A DNA stretch of 64,000 nucleotides from Gemmatimonadetes bacterium T265 (GCA_019973575.1 BPUI01000001.1:2616342-2680341); one strand, 5' to 3'. Positions 19,480 through 28,275 are shown, numbered from the stretch's first letter. Notes: a model not told the origin generated them from the letters alone. Translations and numbers: made by a program.

Positions 19480-21440
19480 CGGGCCGGGGACCCGCCCGGG
19501 TCCCCTTCCGTGACGATCGTGCCGTCGCCGCGCGCGCCGCCGACTGCGGAGTACCAGCACGACGTCACCCCGTCGCGACCGACGCCGCACCCGCCCGCGC
19601 CGAAGTACGGCCAGCCCGGCCCGGCCGCCTGTTCGAACGTGTACCCGGGCACCGCGGCGGATGGGGGGGTGGACGCATCGGCGAAGCAGCTCAGCAGTCC
19701 GTCCAGCCCCAGCCCGCACTGCGTCGGCGAGCTGCCTTCGCCACCTTGCGGCGGACTCGTGAGCGCCGCATATGCCGGTGCCTGGGTCATCGGGACCGGG
19801 ACGCGGCCGACCGTCGCCCGGTAGTACATCGGCCGTTGTTCGACACGACCGGCGTCGATCTCGCCCCAACACCAGAGGGAGTTCGTGGACGTCAGCCCGC
19901 AGGTGCTCGCGCTGCCCGTCCTGACCTCGCGGAACGTCAGCCCGCCCTGCACGAGCATGGGGCGGAGAGCGAACGCAAAGCACGTCGTGTCGCCAGCGCT
20001 CGCACAGCGGTCGGTCATCGGCCGGCCGTTCCCGAGCTCGCCGCGATTGTTCTCACCCCAGCACCACGCCTCGCCGCTCGCGGTCACCGCGCATACGTGC
20101 GTCGGGCCCGCTGCTACGCGCACGAATCGCAAACCGCCGAGCACTGGTTGAGGCGTCGACACGAGCGTGTCGGTGCTCCCGGTCCCGAGCAGCCCAAAGA
20201 ACGGAGTCTCGGCGTCGAGCGCCATGTCGTTCAGCCCGAACGCGAAGCCCTCGTTCCGCCCCCAGCAGTACGCCGCGCCCGCCGCGTCGAGCGCGCACGC
20301 AAATCGGTCGCCCACGGCCACTTGCTGGAAGCGGATCGTCGTGCTGACGAGCCGCGGGACCCCCTGCACGGTCGGGTCGGCCGCGGTCCCGCCGTCGAGC
20401 GGAGTCGTGGCGCCCCAACAGTAGATCGCGCCGTCCATCGTCACGCCGCACGTTACCCAGTGATACGCGCTGAGCTGCGTGAAGCGATGGTTCCCGGACA
20501 CCTCGACCGGTGTCGCACTACAGCGAAACTGTCGGCGGAAGTAGAAGGTACTGTGCCCGTAGGTGTCGGTCTGGACCGGCGTCTCGCAGCGATCCAAGAC
20601 GTCGGACGTGCCGAGGCTACCGAGGCTGTTGTCGCCCCAGCAGTATGCGCGCCCGTCGCGGGTGATGCCGCAGGTGTGCGCGTACGGAAAACCGCCGTAC
20701 TCAGCGAGGGCCGCGGTCACCACCGACGTGAAGGCGAGCGGCGTGGGATAGGTGCGCACGACGACCACCGCGTTCGCGCGCTGGTCGCCCGATCCGGGAA
20801 CCGTCCGGACGGCCGTAACCGTCGCGTGTCCCGCCGCGTGCGCGGTGACGCGCCCGACGTCATCGACGGTCGCGACGTCCGGGGCGTCGCTCACCCAACG
20901 AACGCCCGCCGCGGGCGAGTAGTACGGCGAGAGGCTCGAAACATCGCGCGCGTCGAGCTGCCGCACGACGCCGGGCAGGAGCGCGTTCGTGTCCGCCCAG
21001 ACGGCGAGTGCTTGCGCCGCCCGTACGACCACGGTCGTGGTCGCCGTTCCGGTGCTCGAATCACGCAGGCGCACGGTCGCGGTGAGCGTCGCGCGTCCGC
21101 TCCCGCGTCCAGTGACGATCGCCGTGACGGTGCTGTCGTCCCACGTCGCCGACGAGACCGACGCGACGGTCGAGTCGGATGACCGCCACGTGGCGTCGGC
21201 CACGCCGTGGGTCAACGCCAAACCGGTCGGCGCCACGTGCACCGTCGCGACGGTAGTATCAGCAATCCAGACTGAATCCTTGTCGATCGTTGCCGACAGC
21301 GGCACCGCCAGGTGGTGCGTTTGGGACGGCGCGGCGGGGTCGGCGCACGACGCGGCGAGCGACGCGGCCAGTCCGGCGGTCAGTGCCGCGGCGAATCGGG
21401 AGCGCTGCGCACCTCGCCGCGGTCGGCGTACTTGGAGCAT
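19461..21440 (-). CDS. RCC1-repeat lipoprotein with bacterial Ig-like domains
   Basis: A 659-residue secreted lipoprotein (lipobox SLAASC after about 30 residues). The first third resembles two bacterial Ig-like domains (DSTVASVSSATWDDSTVTAI and APDVATVDDVGRVTAHAAGH). The rest is a beta-propeller of about seven RCC1/ATS1-type repeats. Each repeat pairs a Cys before a Gly-x-x-x-x-Gly turn with a C-terminal CWG: for example CGITRDGRAYCWGDN, CGVTMDGAIYCWG, CALDAAGAAYCWGRN and CAVTASGEAWCWGEN. The paired cysteines probably form disulfides, consistent with export. It lies convergent to the ferredoxin gene. Function is unknown; surface binding is likely. Confidence 0.85.
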   Translation of the reverse strand: MLQVRRPRRGAQRSRFAAALTAGLAASLAASCADPAAPSQTHHLAVPLSATIDKDSVWIADTTVATVHVAPTGLALTHGVADATWRSSDSTVASVSSATWDDSTVTAIVTGRGSGRATLTATVRLRDSSTGTATTTVVVRAAQALAVWADTNALLPGVVRQLDARDVSSLSPYYSPAAGVRWVSDAPDVATVDDVGRVTAHAAGHATVTAVRTVPGSGDQRANAVVVVRTYPTPLAFTSVVTAALAEYGGFPYAHTCGITRDGRAYCWGDNSLGSLGTSDVLDRCETPVQTDTYGHSTFYFRRQFRCSATPVEVSGNHRFTQLSAYHWVTCGVTMDGAIYCWGATTPLDGGTAADPTVQGVPRLVSTTIRFQQVAVGDRFACALDAAGAAYCWGRNEGFAFGLNDMALDAETPFFGLLGTGSTDTLVSTPQPVLGGLRFVRVAAGPTHVCAVTASGEAWCWGENNRGELGNGRPMTDRCASAGDTTCFAFALRPMLVQGGLTFREVRTGSASTCGLTSTNSLWCWGEIDAGRVEQRPMYYRATVGRVPVPMTQAPAYAALTSPPQGGEGSSPTQCGLGLDGLLSCFADASTPPSAAVPGYTFEQAAGPGWPYFGAGGCGVGRDGVTSCWYSAVGGARGDGTIVTEGDPGGSPARVAGQR

Positions 21441-21507
21441 GGGGCGAGGAAGGCGGGGATGTAAGCGGCGGGGGCCGAAGCATCTTGCTCCTCATCTTCG
21501 GTGCGCG

Positions 21508-21804
21508 TCAAGCGCGCGCGTCTAACTCCTCCCGTACCGCCCGCAGGTGCCGCGGCCACACGTGCCGCGCGAGCCGGAAGAAGTGCCGCCGCGCGTCGGG
21601 CTCCGCGGCGAGGAACTCGGCGAGCGCGCGGTGCCCCTTGCGCGTGTTGCAGGCCCCACACGCCGTCACTAGGTTGCCGCCCGACCGGTCGCCGCCCTTC
21701 ACGCGCGGCTGCACGTGGTCCACGCTGAGCTGCTCGACGGGGAACTCGCCGCCGCAGTACACGCACTGGCGGCCATCGCGGGCGAACACGTCCTCGCGCC
21801 TCAC
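21508..21804 (-). CDS. Small HNH endonuclease-like protein
   Basis: A 98-residue stand-alone HNH domain: CVYCGGEF with one zinc Cys pair, SVDHVQPRVKGG with the HNH His, and NLVTACGACNTRKG with the second Cys pair and terminal N/H position. An Arg-rich helix (LARHVWPRHLRAVREEL) follows. The GTG at 21804 is chosen because AGGAGG lies six bases upstream and the family usually begins (M/V)RREDVFARD. A TTG-started reading from 21954 would add 50 low-complexity residues. No phage or methylase genes are nearby, so a housekeeping or orphan nuclease is more likely than a restriction system. Confidence 0.8.
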   Translation of the reverse strand: MRREDVFARDGRQCVYCGGEFPVEQLSVDHVQPRVKGGDRSGGNLVTACGACNTRKGHRALAEFLAAEPDARRHFFRLARHVWPRHLRAVREELDARA

Positions 21805-22011
21805 CGGCCCCTCCTCCCGCGACCCGCGCAGCGACCTGCGATGCCGCCCTTCTTCGACCCACGACGCGCCATCCTCGGCGCCGCCCGGCGGCTCGTCGAT
21901 CCCGACGAGGCCCCGCCCGCGCCCGGCGACCGCCCGCCGCGCCTCACCGCCCAAACACTCGGCGCCGCGCCGGCCGCCCCGCCGCGCGTTCCATCACCCG
22001 CCCCCACGACC

Positions 22012-22194
22012 ATGTCCCGCTCCCGCGACAAGATCCTCACCAACCTCGACGAGATGTACCGGGAGGCGTTCGAGCGCGCGAAGGTGGCCGGCGACACCCA
22101 GCAGATGACGACCCTCGACTTCGCCTACCGCCGCGAGCAGCTGTACTTCGAGATCCTCCTCGACGTGCGAGACGCCGTCGAGCGCCGCGGCTGA
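22012..22194 (+). CDS. Hypothetical 60-residue protein
   Basis: A short acidic, predicted all-helical protein beginning MSRSRDKILTNLDEMYREAF and ending RDAVERRG. It has no signal peptide and no recognised domain. The regular heptad-like pattern suggests a helical hairpin or coiled coil. The reading frame is open well upstream, but the ATG at 22012 fits the change to a natural protein composition. It lies 13 bases before the next plus-strand gene. I do not recognise a function. Confidence 0.55.
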   Translation: MSRSRDKILTNLDEMYREAFERAKVAGDTQQMTTLDFAYRREQLYFEILLDVRDAVERRG

Positions 22195-22207
22195 CCGCCG
22201 CACGACC

Positions 22208-22591
22208 GTGATACCCGACGACGTGTCGGCCCGTTCGCCCACGGCTTCGCCGCCCTTGGCGCCGACGCTCGCCGTCGTCAACGCACGCGTCTGGACGGCC
22301 GACCCGCGCCGCCCCTGGGCCGACGCGGTCGTCGTCCGCGGCGACCGACTCGGCTTCGTCGGCTCCGGCGCCGAGGCGCGCAAGCTCACCCGCGGCACGC
22401 CTGACGTCCGTGTGATCGACGCACGGGGCCGGTTTCTCGCCTCCGACGTCGCCGATTTCCGCCCGCTGCACGCCGGCGCCCCCGCCGATTTCGTGCTCGC
22501 CGACCGCGATCTCACGCAATTCCCCGCCGAGTCGGGCGACGTGCAGCTCGTGCTTGCCGTGCGCGGCGGGCGTGTCGTCGACGAGCGGTAG
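22208..22591 (+). CDS. Amidohydrolase-family remnant lacking the catalytic barrel
   Basis: A 127-residue reading frame that joins the two ends of a YtcJ/imidazolonepropionase-type amidohydrolase. Residues about 17-75 (LAVVNARVWTADPRRPWADA through VIDARGRFLAS) match the N-terminal beta-sandwich strands. Residues about 85-127 (GAPADFVLADRDL through VLAVRGGRVVDER) match the C-terminal strands. The entire metal-binding TIM barrel, including the HxH motif, is absent between them. It could be a deletion pseudogene or a small folded beta domain retained for another use. It starts with GTG and sits between a short helical protein gene and a DinB-like gene. No amidohydrolase activity is expected. Confidence 0.65.
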   Translation: MIPDDVSARSPTASPPLAPTLAVVNARVWTADPRRPWADAVVVRGDRLGFVGSGAEARKLTRGTPDVRVIDARGRFLASDVADFRPLHAGAPADFVLADRDLTQFPAESGDVQLVLAVRGGRVVDER

Positions 22592-22616
22592 CTTCCCTCT
22601 ACATCCGTCCGCGCCC

Positions 22617-23171
22617 ATGTCGGTCGCCGTCTCACGCCTCCTCGCCACGCCGCCGGCCGTCGGCGACGGTGAGTTCCTGCCGTACTACGGGAGGTACGTC
22701 GCCCTTGTCCCCGTCGGCGACGTCGTCGCGACGCTCGAGTCGCAGATCGCCGACACGGTCGCCGTGCTCGACGCGCTCGGGGACGCCCGCGCCGGTCACC
22801 GCTACGCCGCGGGGAAGTGGAGCGTACGGCAGGTCGTCGGACACGTCGTCGACACCGAGCGGATCTTTACGTACCGGGCCCTCGCGGCGGCGCGCGGCGA
22901 GCCCGCCGCACTCCCGCCGTTCGACGAGAACGCCTACGTCGAGCGCGCCGCCTTCGACGCGCGCTCGATCGGCTCCCTGCTCGGCGAGTGGACGGCGGTA
23001 CGGCGGGCGACGGTCGCGCTCTTCCGTAACCTCGAGGACGACGCCCTCGCCCGGCGCGTCGTCGCGAACGGCGCGCCGATGTCGGCCCGCGCCGTGGCGT
23101 GGATCGTCGCGGGACACGAGCTACACCACCGCGAGATCCTGCGGTCACGGTATCTGGCGAACGTCGGTTAG
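22617..23171 (+). CDS. DinB-like four-helix protein
   Basis: A 184-residue protein of the DinB/DUF664-like superfamily. GKWSVRQVVGHVVDTERIF carries the first metal-binding His, and AWIVAGHELHHREILRSRYL carries the other two, the usual three-His metal site of a four-helix bundle. Members include putative thiol transferases and damage-inducible proteins; the substrate here is unknown. The ATG at 22617 is used. It shares orientation with the two small upstream genes, which end 25 bases earlier. Confidence 0.85.
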   Translation: MSVAVSRLLATPPAVGDGEFLPYYGRYVALVPVGDVVATLESQIADTVAVLDALGDARAGHRYAAGKWSVRQVVGHVVDTERIFTYRALAAARGEPAALPPFDENAYVERAAFDARSIGSLLGEWTAVRRATVALFRNLEDDALARRVVANGAPMSARAVAWIVAGHELHHREILRSRYLANVG

Positions 23172-23210
23172 GAGCCCGCGGCCGCGTCGGCCGTCGATAG
23201 AGACCTTCGA

Positions 23211-23531
23211 TCAGCCCCAACGTACGGGAAGATTTCCCCGCCGGATGTCCCGCGCCCCGGCCGCGACGCCGAGCCCGACCGCAAGCGCGAAGCAGACCGC
23301 GCTCCCTGCGCCGACGAACGGCAGGACGAGCGCCGCGATCGCGCCGACGACGAGAGCGCCCGCGGCTGCGATCCACGGCGCGGTCCCGCGCTGCACCGCG
23401 TCGACGAAGCGCAGCCGCTCGCGCACGAAACGGCGGGTGACGACGTACCCGGCGGCGACGACCGCGATCGTGAGGACGAGCGCGACGAGCGCGGCGGCCG
23501 TCGATACCATGACCCACAAAGCGTGCAGCAT
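23211..23531 (-). CDS. Hypothetical membrane protein
   Basis: A 106-residue protein with a long N-terminal membrane helix (MLHALWVMVSTAAALVALVL) and a basic loop around RRFVRERLRF. Two further hydrophobic segments (WIAAAGALVVGAIAALVLPF and GSAVCFALAVGLGVAA) follow. The start at 23531 removes 22 polar residues of a longer open frame. It is convergent with the DinB-like gene and divergent from the Kir channel. No functional motif is recognised. Confidence 0.6.
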   Translation of the reverse strand: MLHALWVMVSTAAALVALVLTIAVVAAGYVVTRRFVRERLRFVDAVQRGTAPWIAAAGALVVGAIAALVLPFVGAGSAVCFALAVGLGVAAGARDIRRGNLPVRWG

Positions 23532-23624
23532 ACGAGTTCCTCCGGTTGCCCGCCTTACTGGTTCACCGGCCGGGAAGTTTCGCCGCCGGCGCGGCACGGC
23601 TGGACGCGCGCGTTAAGCTCCCGC

Positions 23625-24626
23625 ATGGCCGACCAACCGCCCACATCGCCCCCGCCGCAGCGCGCAAATCTCGACAACGACCTCGGCTTCGGCGCCGTCG
23701 TCTCGCGCGAGAGCCGGCGCCGGCTGCTCAACCCGGACGGTTCGTTCAACGTCCGGCGCGAGGGGCTTGGTCCGATCGAGCGGTTCGCGCCGTACCACAC
23801 GGCGCTCCTCATGCCGTGGCCGCAGTTCCTCGCCTACTTCACCGCGGCGTACCTCGGTACCAACGTCCTGTTCGCGGTCGCCTTCTGGCTCTGCGGCCCC
23901 GCGGCCCTCGTCGACTCCGGCCACACGCTCGACGGCAACACCTTCGTGCGCGCGTTCTTCTTCAGCGTCGAAACCTTCGCGACGATCGGCTACGGCGCGG
24001 TCGCCCCGGTCGGCGTCGCGGCGAACGTCGTCGTCACGGTCGAGGCGCTCGTCAGCATTCTGGCGGTCGCGCTCGTGACGGGGCTCGTCTTCGCCCGCTT
24101 CTCGCGCCCGACCGCGCGCGTCCGGTTCAGTCGGATCGCGGTGCTCGCGCCGTATAATGACGGCGGCACGGCGTTCATGTTCCGCCTCGTCAACGAACGT
24201 CGTACCGAGCTCCTGCAACTCGAAATCCGCGTCCTGTTCGCCTACTTCGTCGAGCAGGGCGGACGCCGCACGCGTCGCTACGACCAGCTCGCGCTCGAGC
24301 GGGAGCGCGTGACGTTCATCCCGCTCGCGCTCACGGTCGTGCACCCGATCACGGCCGACAGCCCGCTCGCGGGCCTCGACCGCGAGGCGCTGAACACCTT
24401 GGAGGCGGAGTTCCTCATCCTGCTCTCGGCGGTCGACGAAACCAACGCGCAGGTCGTACACGCACGCACGTCGTACAAGCCCGACGAGATCGTCGCGGGC
24501 GTGAAGTTCGCGAACCTCTTCAACCCGCCGCGCCCTGACGGCACGCTCTCGATCGACGTCTCGCGGCTGGACGACGTCGAGCCGGCCACCGCGCCCGTGC
24601 CCCCCAACGCGCCCGCGCCGGCCTAA
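23625..24626 (+). CDS. Inward-rectifier-type potassium channel (KirBac)
   Basis: A 333-residue prokaryotic Kir channel. It begins with an interfacial slide-helix region (PYHTALLMPWPQFLAYFTAA), then outer helix M1, a pore loop with the potassium selectivity filter TIGYG (about residues 120-124), and inner helix M2 (VVTVEALVSILAVALVTGLV). The cytoplasmic immunoglobulin-like domain follows (RFSRIAVLAPYNDG, MFRLVNERR, TVVHPITADSPLAG). The length matches KirBac proteins. The start ATG at 23625 is preferred to an upstream open extension. It stands alone and ends in a hairpin shared with the convergent gene. Confidence 0.95.
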   Translation: MADQPPTSPPPQRANLDNDLGFGAVVSRESRRRLLNPDGSFNVRREGLGPIERFAPYHTALLMPWPQFLAYFTAAYLGTNVLFAVAFWLCGPAALVDSGHTLDGNTFVRAFFFSVETFATIGYGAVAPVGVAANVVVTVEALVSILAVALVTGLVFARFSRPTARVRFSRIAVLAPYNDGGTAFMFRLVNERRTELLQLEIRVLFAYFVEQGGRRTRRYDQLALERERVTFIPLALTVVHPITADSPLAGLDREALNTLEAEFLILLSAVDETNAQVVHARTSYKPDEIVAGVKFANLFNPPRPDGTLSIDVSRLDDVEPATAPVPPNAPAPA

Positions 24627-24641
24627 CGCCGGTGCGGGCGC
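24609..24641. terminator. Bidirectional hairpin between the Kir channel and the convergent gene
   Basis: A 14-bp stem with one G-T wobble (24609-24622 with 24628-24641) and a five-base loop overlaps the Kir stop codon. It lies just beyond the end of the minus-strand gene at 24647. The loop and adjoining bases are part of a GCCTAACG motif. Confidence 0.7.
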
Positions 24642-24646
24642 CCCGA

Positions 24647-25540
24647 TCAGTCGTTCGTCTCGGCGCCCGTCCAGACCACGACGATGCGGTTGTACACCTC
24701 GAGCGCCTCGATCTGGCTCACGGGGTAGTCGGCCGCGACGTCGCCCGGGATTGGCGGCGCGCCGTCGATCGAAACGCCGACGTCGCACCCGAGCCCGGCC
24801 CCGGGACCACCCCACGTGCCACGCGCGTAGCCCAACCCGCCGTACCGCGCACCGGAGTACCCGCGGTACAGCGCGCAGCCGCCGTATCCGACCCACGTCG
24901 GGAACGGGCTGAACGCGTCGACGCCGTGGTGGGTCACCCCGAGGGCGAGGTACGGGAACGCGTCGGAGAGGAACCGGCCGTCAAACGCCTTCAGGTCGTC
25001 GCGCGTGTAGAAGCGTCCGAACCCGACGCGGCGACGGGATTCGAAGTCGCGCAGGCGGCGCTCCGCGAACCCGCTGTAGCCGCTCGCCCCGCGCACGTTT
25101 ACCTCGCCCAACTGCGCCGGCAGCACCTTCAGCTCGACGTCGATCCGGCGCGCCGCGCCGCCGTCGAGTGTGGCCGAGAAGTAGAGCGGCTCGAACCCAA
25201 GCCGGCGGACGCGGACGAAATAGCGCCCGGGCGGGATGCTGTCGATCCGGAAGGTGCCGCCCGGTCGGGTGCGCACGCTCCGGCCGTCGCCCGCCGCCCC
25301 CGCGCCGTGGTCGCCGAGCACGGTGAGTTCCGCGTCGGCGACGGCCTCGTTCGTCGGCGTGCGCACGCGGCCGACGATCGCAGCGCGCCCGCGTGCGGCC
25401 GGCGAGGAATCAACACCCGCCGCGGCCGGAGGGGCAGGAGCGACGGGCGGCGGCGCGGGCGTCTGCGCCCCGATCGACGTCGCGAGCAACCCGCCGGCCA
25501 GGGCGGCGAACAACGGCGACGAACGCGGGCGGGAACGCAC
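24647..25540 (-). CDS. Secreted CarboxypepD_reg domain protein
   Basis: A 297-residue exported protein. A signal peptide (LFAALAGGLLATSIGAQT) and a Pro/Ala-rich linker precede a carboxypeptidase-regulatory-like beta-sandwich (AAIVGRVRTPTNEAVADAEL through LGFEPLYFSATLDG). A plug-like tail follows, with residual TonB-receptor features (QIEALEVYNRIVVVW). The GTG at 25540 is chosen because GGAGGT lies five bases upstream. Such short receptor-like proteins without a barrel are common beside SusC-type genes in this group, but the function is not known. It could be a receptor-derived binding protein. Confidence 0.75.
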   Translation of the reverse strand: MRSRPRSSPLFAALAGGLLATSIGAQTPAPPPVAPAPPAAAGVDSSPAARGRAAIVGRVRTPTNEAVADAELTVLGDHGAGAAGDGRSVRTRPGGTFRIDSIPPGRYFVRVRRLGFEPLYFSATLDGGAARRIDVELKVLPAQLGEVNVRGASGYSGFAERRLRDFESRRRVGFGRFYTRDDLKAFDGRFLSDAFPYLALGVTHHGVDAFSPFPTWVGYGGCALYRGYSGARYGGLGYARGTWGGPGAGLGCDVGVSIDGAPPIPGDVAADYPVSQIEALEVYNRIVVVWTGAETND

Positions 25541-25795
25541 GGCGGACCTCCACGGCGATAACGAATGCTGCTGACAACTCACGCCCCGAGAGATACCACG
25601 CGGAACGCCGTAAGGTTCATGACCGCCCGCCCGAACGGCCGGCCTGATGACCAGGCACACGCGCGGGCGCGCTCGATCGTACCCCCATAGCGGCCCCGTA
25701 GGGGCACGGCGCGCACGGCGTGTCTTCGGGGAAACGCCCGCGCACGGCGAGCCAGCCGGCGCGAGCCCACCGCCGTTCCCGCCATCCGTCGTCCC

Positions 25796-27064
25796 ATGGT
25801 TCGGTCCCGCCGTGTTACCGCCGCAGCCGTCTGCGGCGCCCTCGCGCTGTTCGCCGCCCCCCTCCGCGCGCAGAGCCCCGTCGTCCTCGAAGGGTTCGCG
25901 GCACGCGCCCAGTCGTCGTCCGATCCTCTCTTCGGGGGCCTCGGCCTGTCCGCGTACAGCGGGCCGTTCGGCCTTCGCGTGAGTGGTGCGTTGAACGCGT
26001 TCCGCAGCACGTCGACCGTCCAGGACTACCCGCAGGGGTACCCCTCAAACGGCTACGGCGGCGGGTACGGCTGCCGCCGCGGAGGATGCGGCGGGTACGG
26101 GGGCGCGTACGGGCCCGGTGGTGCGGGGTCGACGCTGCGCGTCGGCGCGTGGACGGCCGACGCCGATCTGATCTTCGAACCGTTCCGCAGCTTCGCGGTC
26201 GGGCGCGCGCTCCTGCTCGGGTTCTCGCCATACGCGTTCGGCGGCATCGGGTACTATGCGGCGCGCCCGGTCGGCACGGCGGACACGGGGCTCACCACCG
26301 TCAGCTACGGCGCGGGCGTTCGCCACCAGCTCCTCGGCTGGCTCGGGGTCACGGCCGAGGCGCGCTTCCGCCACGCCCTGCGCGGCGACTCGACGTACGC
26401 GAACTTCGACCGGCATCGCGCCCAGTACCGCGTCGGCCTCACGATCAGCTTCGGTGGCGGACGGCGCGCGACCCCGATCGCCGCGCCGTCCGTCGTGGCG
26501 GTGCCGGTCGCGAGCCCGGTCGGCATCACGCCGAGCGCGTCGATGGCGAGCGTGGGCGCGCGGATCGTCCCGCGGGTGCTCGACCTGGCCGACAGCTACG
26601 TCGACGCACCGTACCAGAGCGGCGGCACGGCGCCCGGCGGCTTCGACGCGCCCGGCTTCGTCCAGTACGTGTTCGGGCGGGAGGGCGTCACGCTGCCCCG
26701 CACCGTGCGCGAACTCGCGCGCTCGGGCATGACCGTCTCGACGTCGGCCGCCAACCTGCGCCCCGGCGACCTGCTCTTCTTCGCCAACGACGGCTTCACC
26801 CCCGACCACGTCGCGATCTACGCCGGGCGCGACCGGATCATCCACGCCACCGCGAGCGGCGGGGGCGTGCGCTACGACGTCCTCGGCCAGGGCGCGCGCG
26901 GCACGTGGTTCTCCGCGCACCTCGTCACGGCGCGGCGGGTCGTCGACGGTACGCAGGCGCAGGATCGCGCGCCGTCTGAGGGCGACGGCGCGCCGCCGGC
27001 CGGCGGGTCCGGCGCGAGCCGCCCCGACGAGGCGCCACAACCGAGCGGCGGGACGGCGCGGTGA
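25796..27064 (+). CDS. Outer-membrane-barrel/NlpC-P60 fusion with missing catalytic Cys
   Basis: A 422-residue exported protein with signal peptide AVCGALALFAAPLRAQS. The N-terminal half looks like a small beta-barrel (GLGLSAYSGPFGLRVSGALN, VSYGAGVRHQLLGWLGVTAE) with a Gly/Tyr-rich loop. The C-terminal part is an NlpC/P60 fold: APYQSGGTAPGGFDAPGFVQ, then DLLFFANDG and PDHVAIYAGRDRIIHA. In active peptidoglycan endopeptidases the motif is FDCSGF; here Cys is replaced by Ala and Ser by Pro, although the His is kept. It is therefore probably a non-catalytic peptidoglycan-binding or regulatory version. Its stop codon overlaps the GTG of the PDZ gene. Confidence 0.8.
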   Translation: MVRSRRVTAAAVCGALALFAAPLRAQSPVVLEGFAARAQSSSDPLFGGLGLSAYSGPFGLRVSGALNAFRSTSTVQDYPQGYPSNGYGGGYGCRRGGCGGYGGAYGPGGAGSTLRVGAWTADADLIFEPFRSFAVGRALLLGFSPYAFGGIGYYAARPVGTADTGLTTVSYGAGVRHQLLGWLGVTAEARFRHALRGDSTYANFDRHRAQYRVGLTISFGGGRRATPIAAPSVVAVPVASPVGITPSASMASVGARIVPRVLDLADSYVDAPYQSGGTAPGGFDAPGFVQYVFGREGVTLPRTVRELARSGMTVSTSAANLRPGDLLFFANDGFTPDHVAIYAGRDRIIHATASGGGVRYDVLGQGARGTWFSAHLVTARRVVDGTQAQDRAPSEGDGAPPAGGSGASRPDEAPQPSGGTAR

Positions 27065-28245
27065 GCGCGCGCGTCCGCCCGCTCGTCATTGCGGCCGCGA
27101 TCACCGCGGTCGCCGGCGCGTCCGCGCCGCGTGGCCCGCTCGCGGCGCAGCAGGCGGCCGCCCAGCAGGCCGGCGCCGGCCAGGTCACCGCGGGCACGCC
27201 CGTCGAGCCGCGCGTGCCGTTCGGCCTCACGCTCGGCACCTCCGGCGGCAACCGCGACACGCTCGGCCTGCTCGTCGTCGCCGTCGTCCCGCAGAGCCCC
27301 GCCGACCGCGCCGGCGTCGCCGAAGGCAGCCGCATCGCGTCGATCAACGGCGTCCGGCTCCGCCTAACGCCTTCGGAAGTCGGCCAGCCCGGCACCGGCG
27401 ACGCGCTCGTGCGCCGGTTCGACGCCGAACTCCAGAACACGCGGCCGGGCGAGCCGGTCGTTCTCGAGGTCGTCGGCGGCGGGCGCCGACAGACGGTGTC
27501 GGTCCCGCTCGGCGGCCCGGCGGCCGCGACGGTTCTGTCGAACACGTCGCTCGCGGCGGGCGCCCCGACGTCACCGACGCCGGCGCTGCCGACCGTCGCG
27601 CAAGCGGCGCCGGAGTCGACGATCGGCGCCGCGGCCGGCCCGCCCGCCGCGCCTACGTCCGGCGTCGTCGCGCCCGCGGCGGTGGGGGCCACGGTGTCGG
27701 CGCCGGGCGTCGCTCCGGCGGCGACGGTGCCCACCGTGTCCGTCCCGACCGCCGCCGCGCCGGCCGCCGTGATCGACTCCGCGCACGCCGCCACGCTGAG
27801 CGCGCTGATCGATCGCATGGGTGAACTCCAGCAGCAACTTCATCGGCTCGCGCGCGACCAACGCTCGCTCGCCGTCGCGGACTCGCTCTCCGACGCCGAG
27901 GAGGACCTCGCGACGATCCGGCACCGACTGCGGAGCACGGCGGCGCGGCAGGCGCGTGAGGATTCGACGCACGACGTGGGGCTGCCCGGCCTGCGCCTGG
28001 CCGCGGTCAACGAAGACCTGGCCGCCTACTTCGGCGAGGGGAGCGCGCGCGGCCTGCTGGTGGTGCAGGCGGACGCCTCGTGGGACCCGATCCGCACGGG
28101 CGACGTCGTGCTCCGCGTCGACGGCGCGCCGGCCGACGCGGAGCGGCTCCGGGCGGCGTTCCAGCCGCAGCGGCGGAGCACGATCGAGATCCTCCGTCGG
28201 CGGCGCGTGCTCACCGTCGCGCTGCGCGGGCGCGCCGGGGCCTAA
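27061..28245 (+). CDS. Exported double-PDZ domain protein
   Basis: A 394-residue protein starting with GTG, which overlaps the previous stop codon by four bases. It has a signal peptide ending PRGPLAAQQ. A first PDZ domain at about residues 50-150 contains VVPQSPADRAGVAEGSRIAS. A long Ala/Pro/Thr/Val-rich linker comes next, then a helical segment (RMGELQQQLHRLARDQRSLA). A second PDZ-like domain at about residues 310-390 contains ARGLLVVQADASWDPIRTGD and VVLRVDGAPADAERL. No protease domain is present. Coupling to the pseudo-NlpC/P60 gene suggests a periplasmic scaffold for it; that is inference. Confidence 0.8.
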   Translation: MSARVRPLVIAAAITAVAGASAPRGPLAAQQAAAQQAGAGQVTAGTPVEPRVPFGLTLGTSGGNRDTLGLLVVAVVPQSPADRAGVAEGSRIASINGVRLRLTPSEVGQPGTGDALVRRFDAELQNTRPGEPVVLEVVGGGRRQTVSVPLGGPAAATVLSNTSLAAGAPTSPTPALPTVAQAAPESTIGAAAGPPAAPTSGVVAPAAVGATVSAPGVAPAATVPTVSVPTAAAPAAVIDSAHAATLSALIDRMGELQQQLHRLARDQRSLAVADSLSDAEEDLATIRHRLRSTAARQAREDSTHDVGLPGLRLAAVNEDLAAYFGEGSARGLLVVQADASWDPIRTGDVVLRVDGAPADAERLRAAFQPQRRSTIEILRRRRVLTVALRGRAGA

Positions 28246-28267
28246 CGGCGACCGGGGCCCCGGCGCG
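28231..28267. terminator. Bidirectional hairpin between the PDZ and E1 genes
   Basis: A perfect 12-bp stem (28231-28242 with 28256-28267) encloses a 13-base loop. It overlaps the PDZ stop codon and lies eight bases beyond the end of the convergent E1 gene. A GCCTAACG motif begins inside the left arm. Confidence 0.65.
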
Positions 28268-28275
28268 GCGGGCAC

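Noticed and set aside
21508-21954. 148-residue version of the first HNH protein
   Set aside because: It would need a TTG start and adds low-complexity residues, while GTG 21804 has a strong Shine-Dalgarno.
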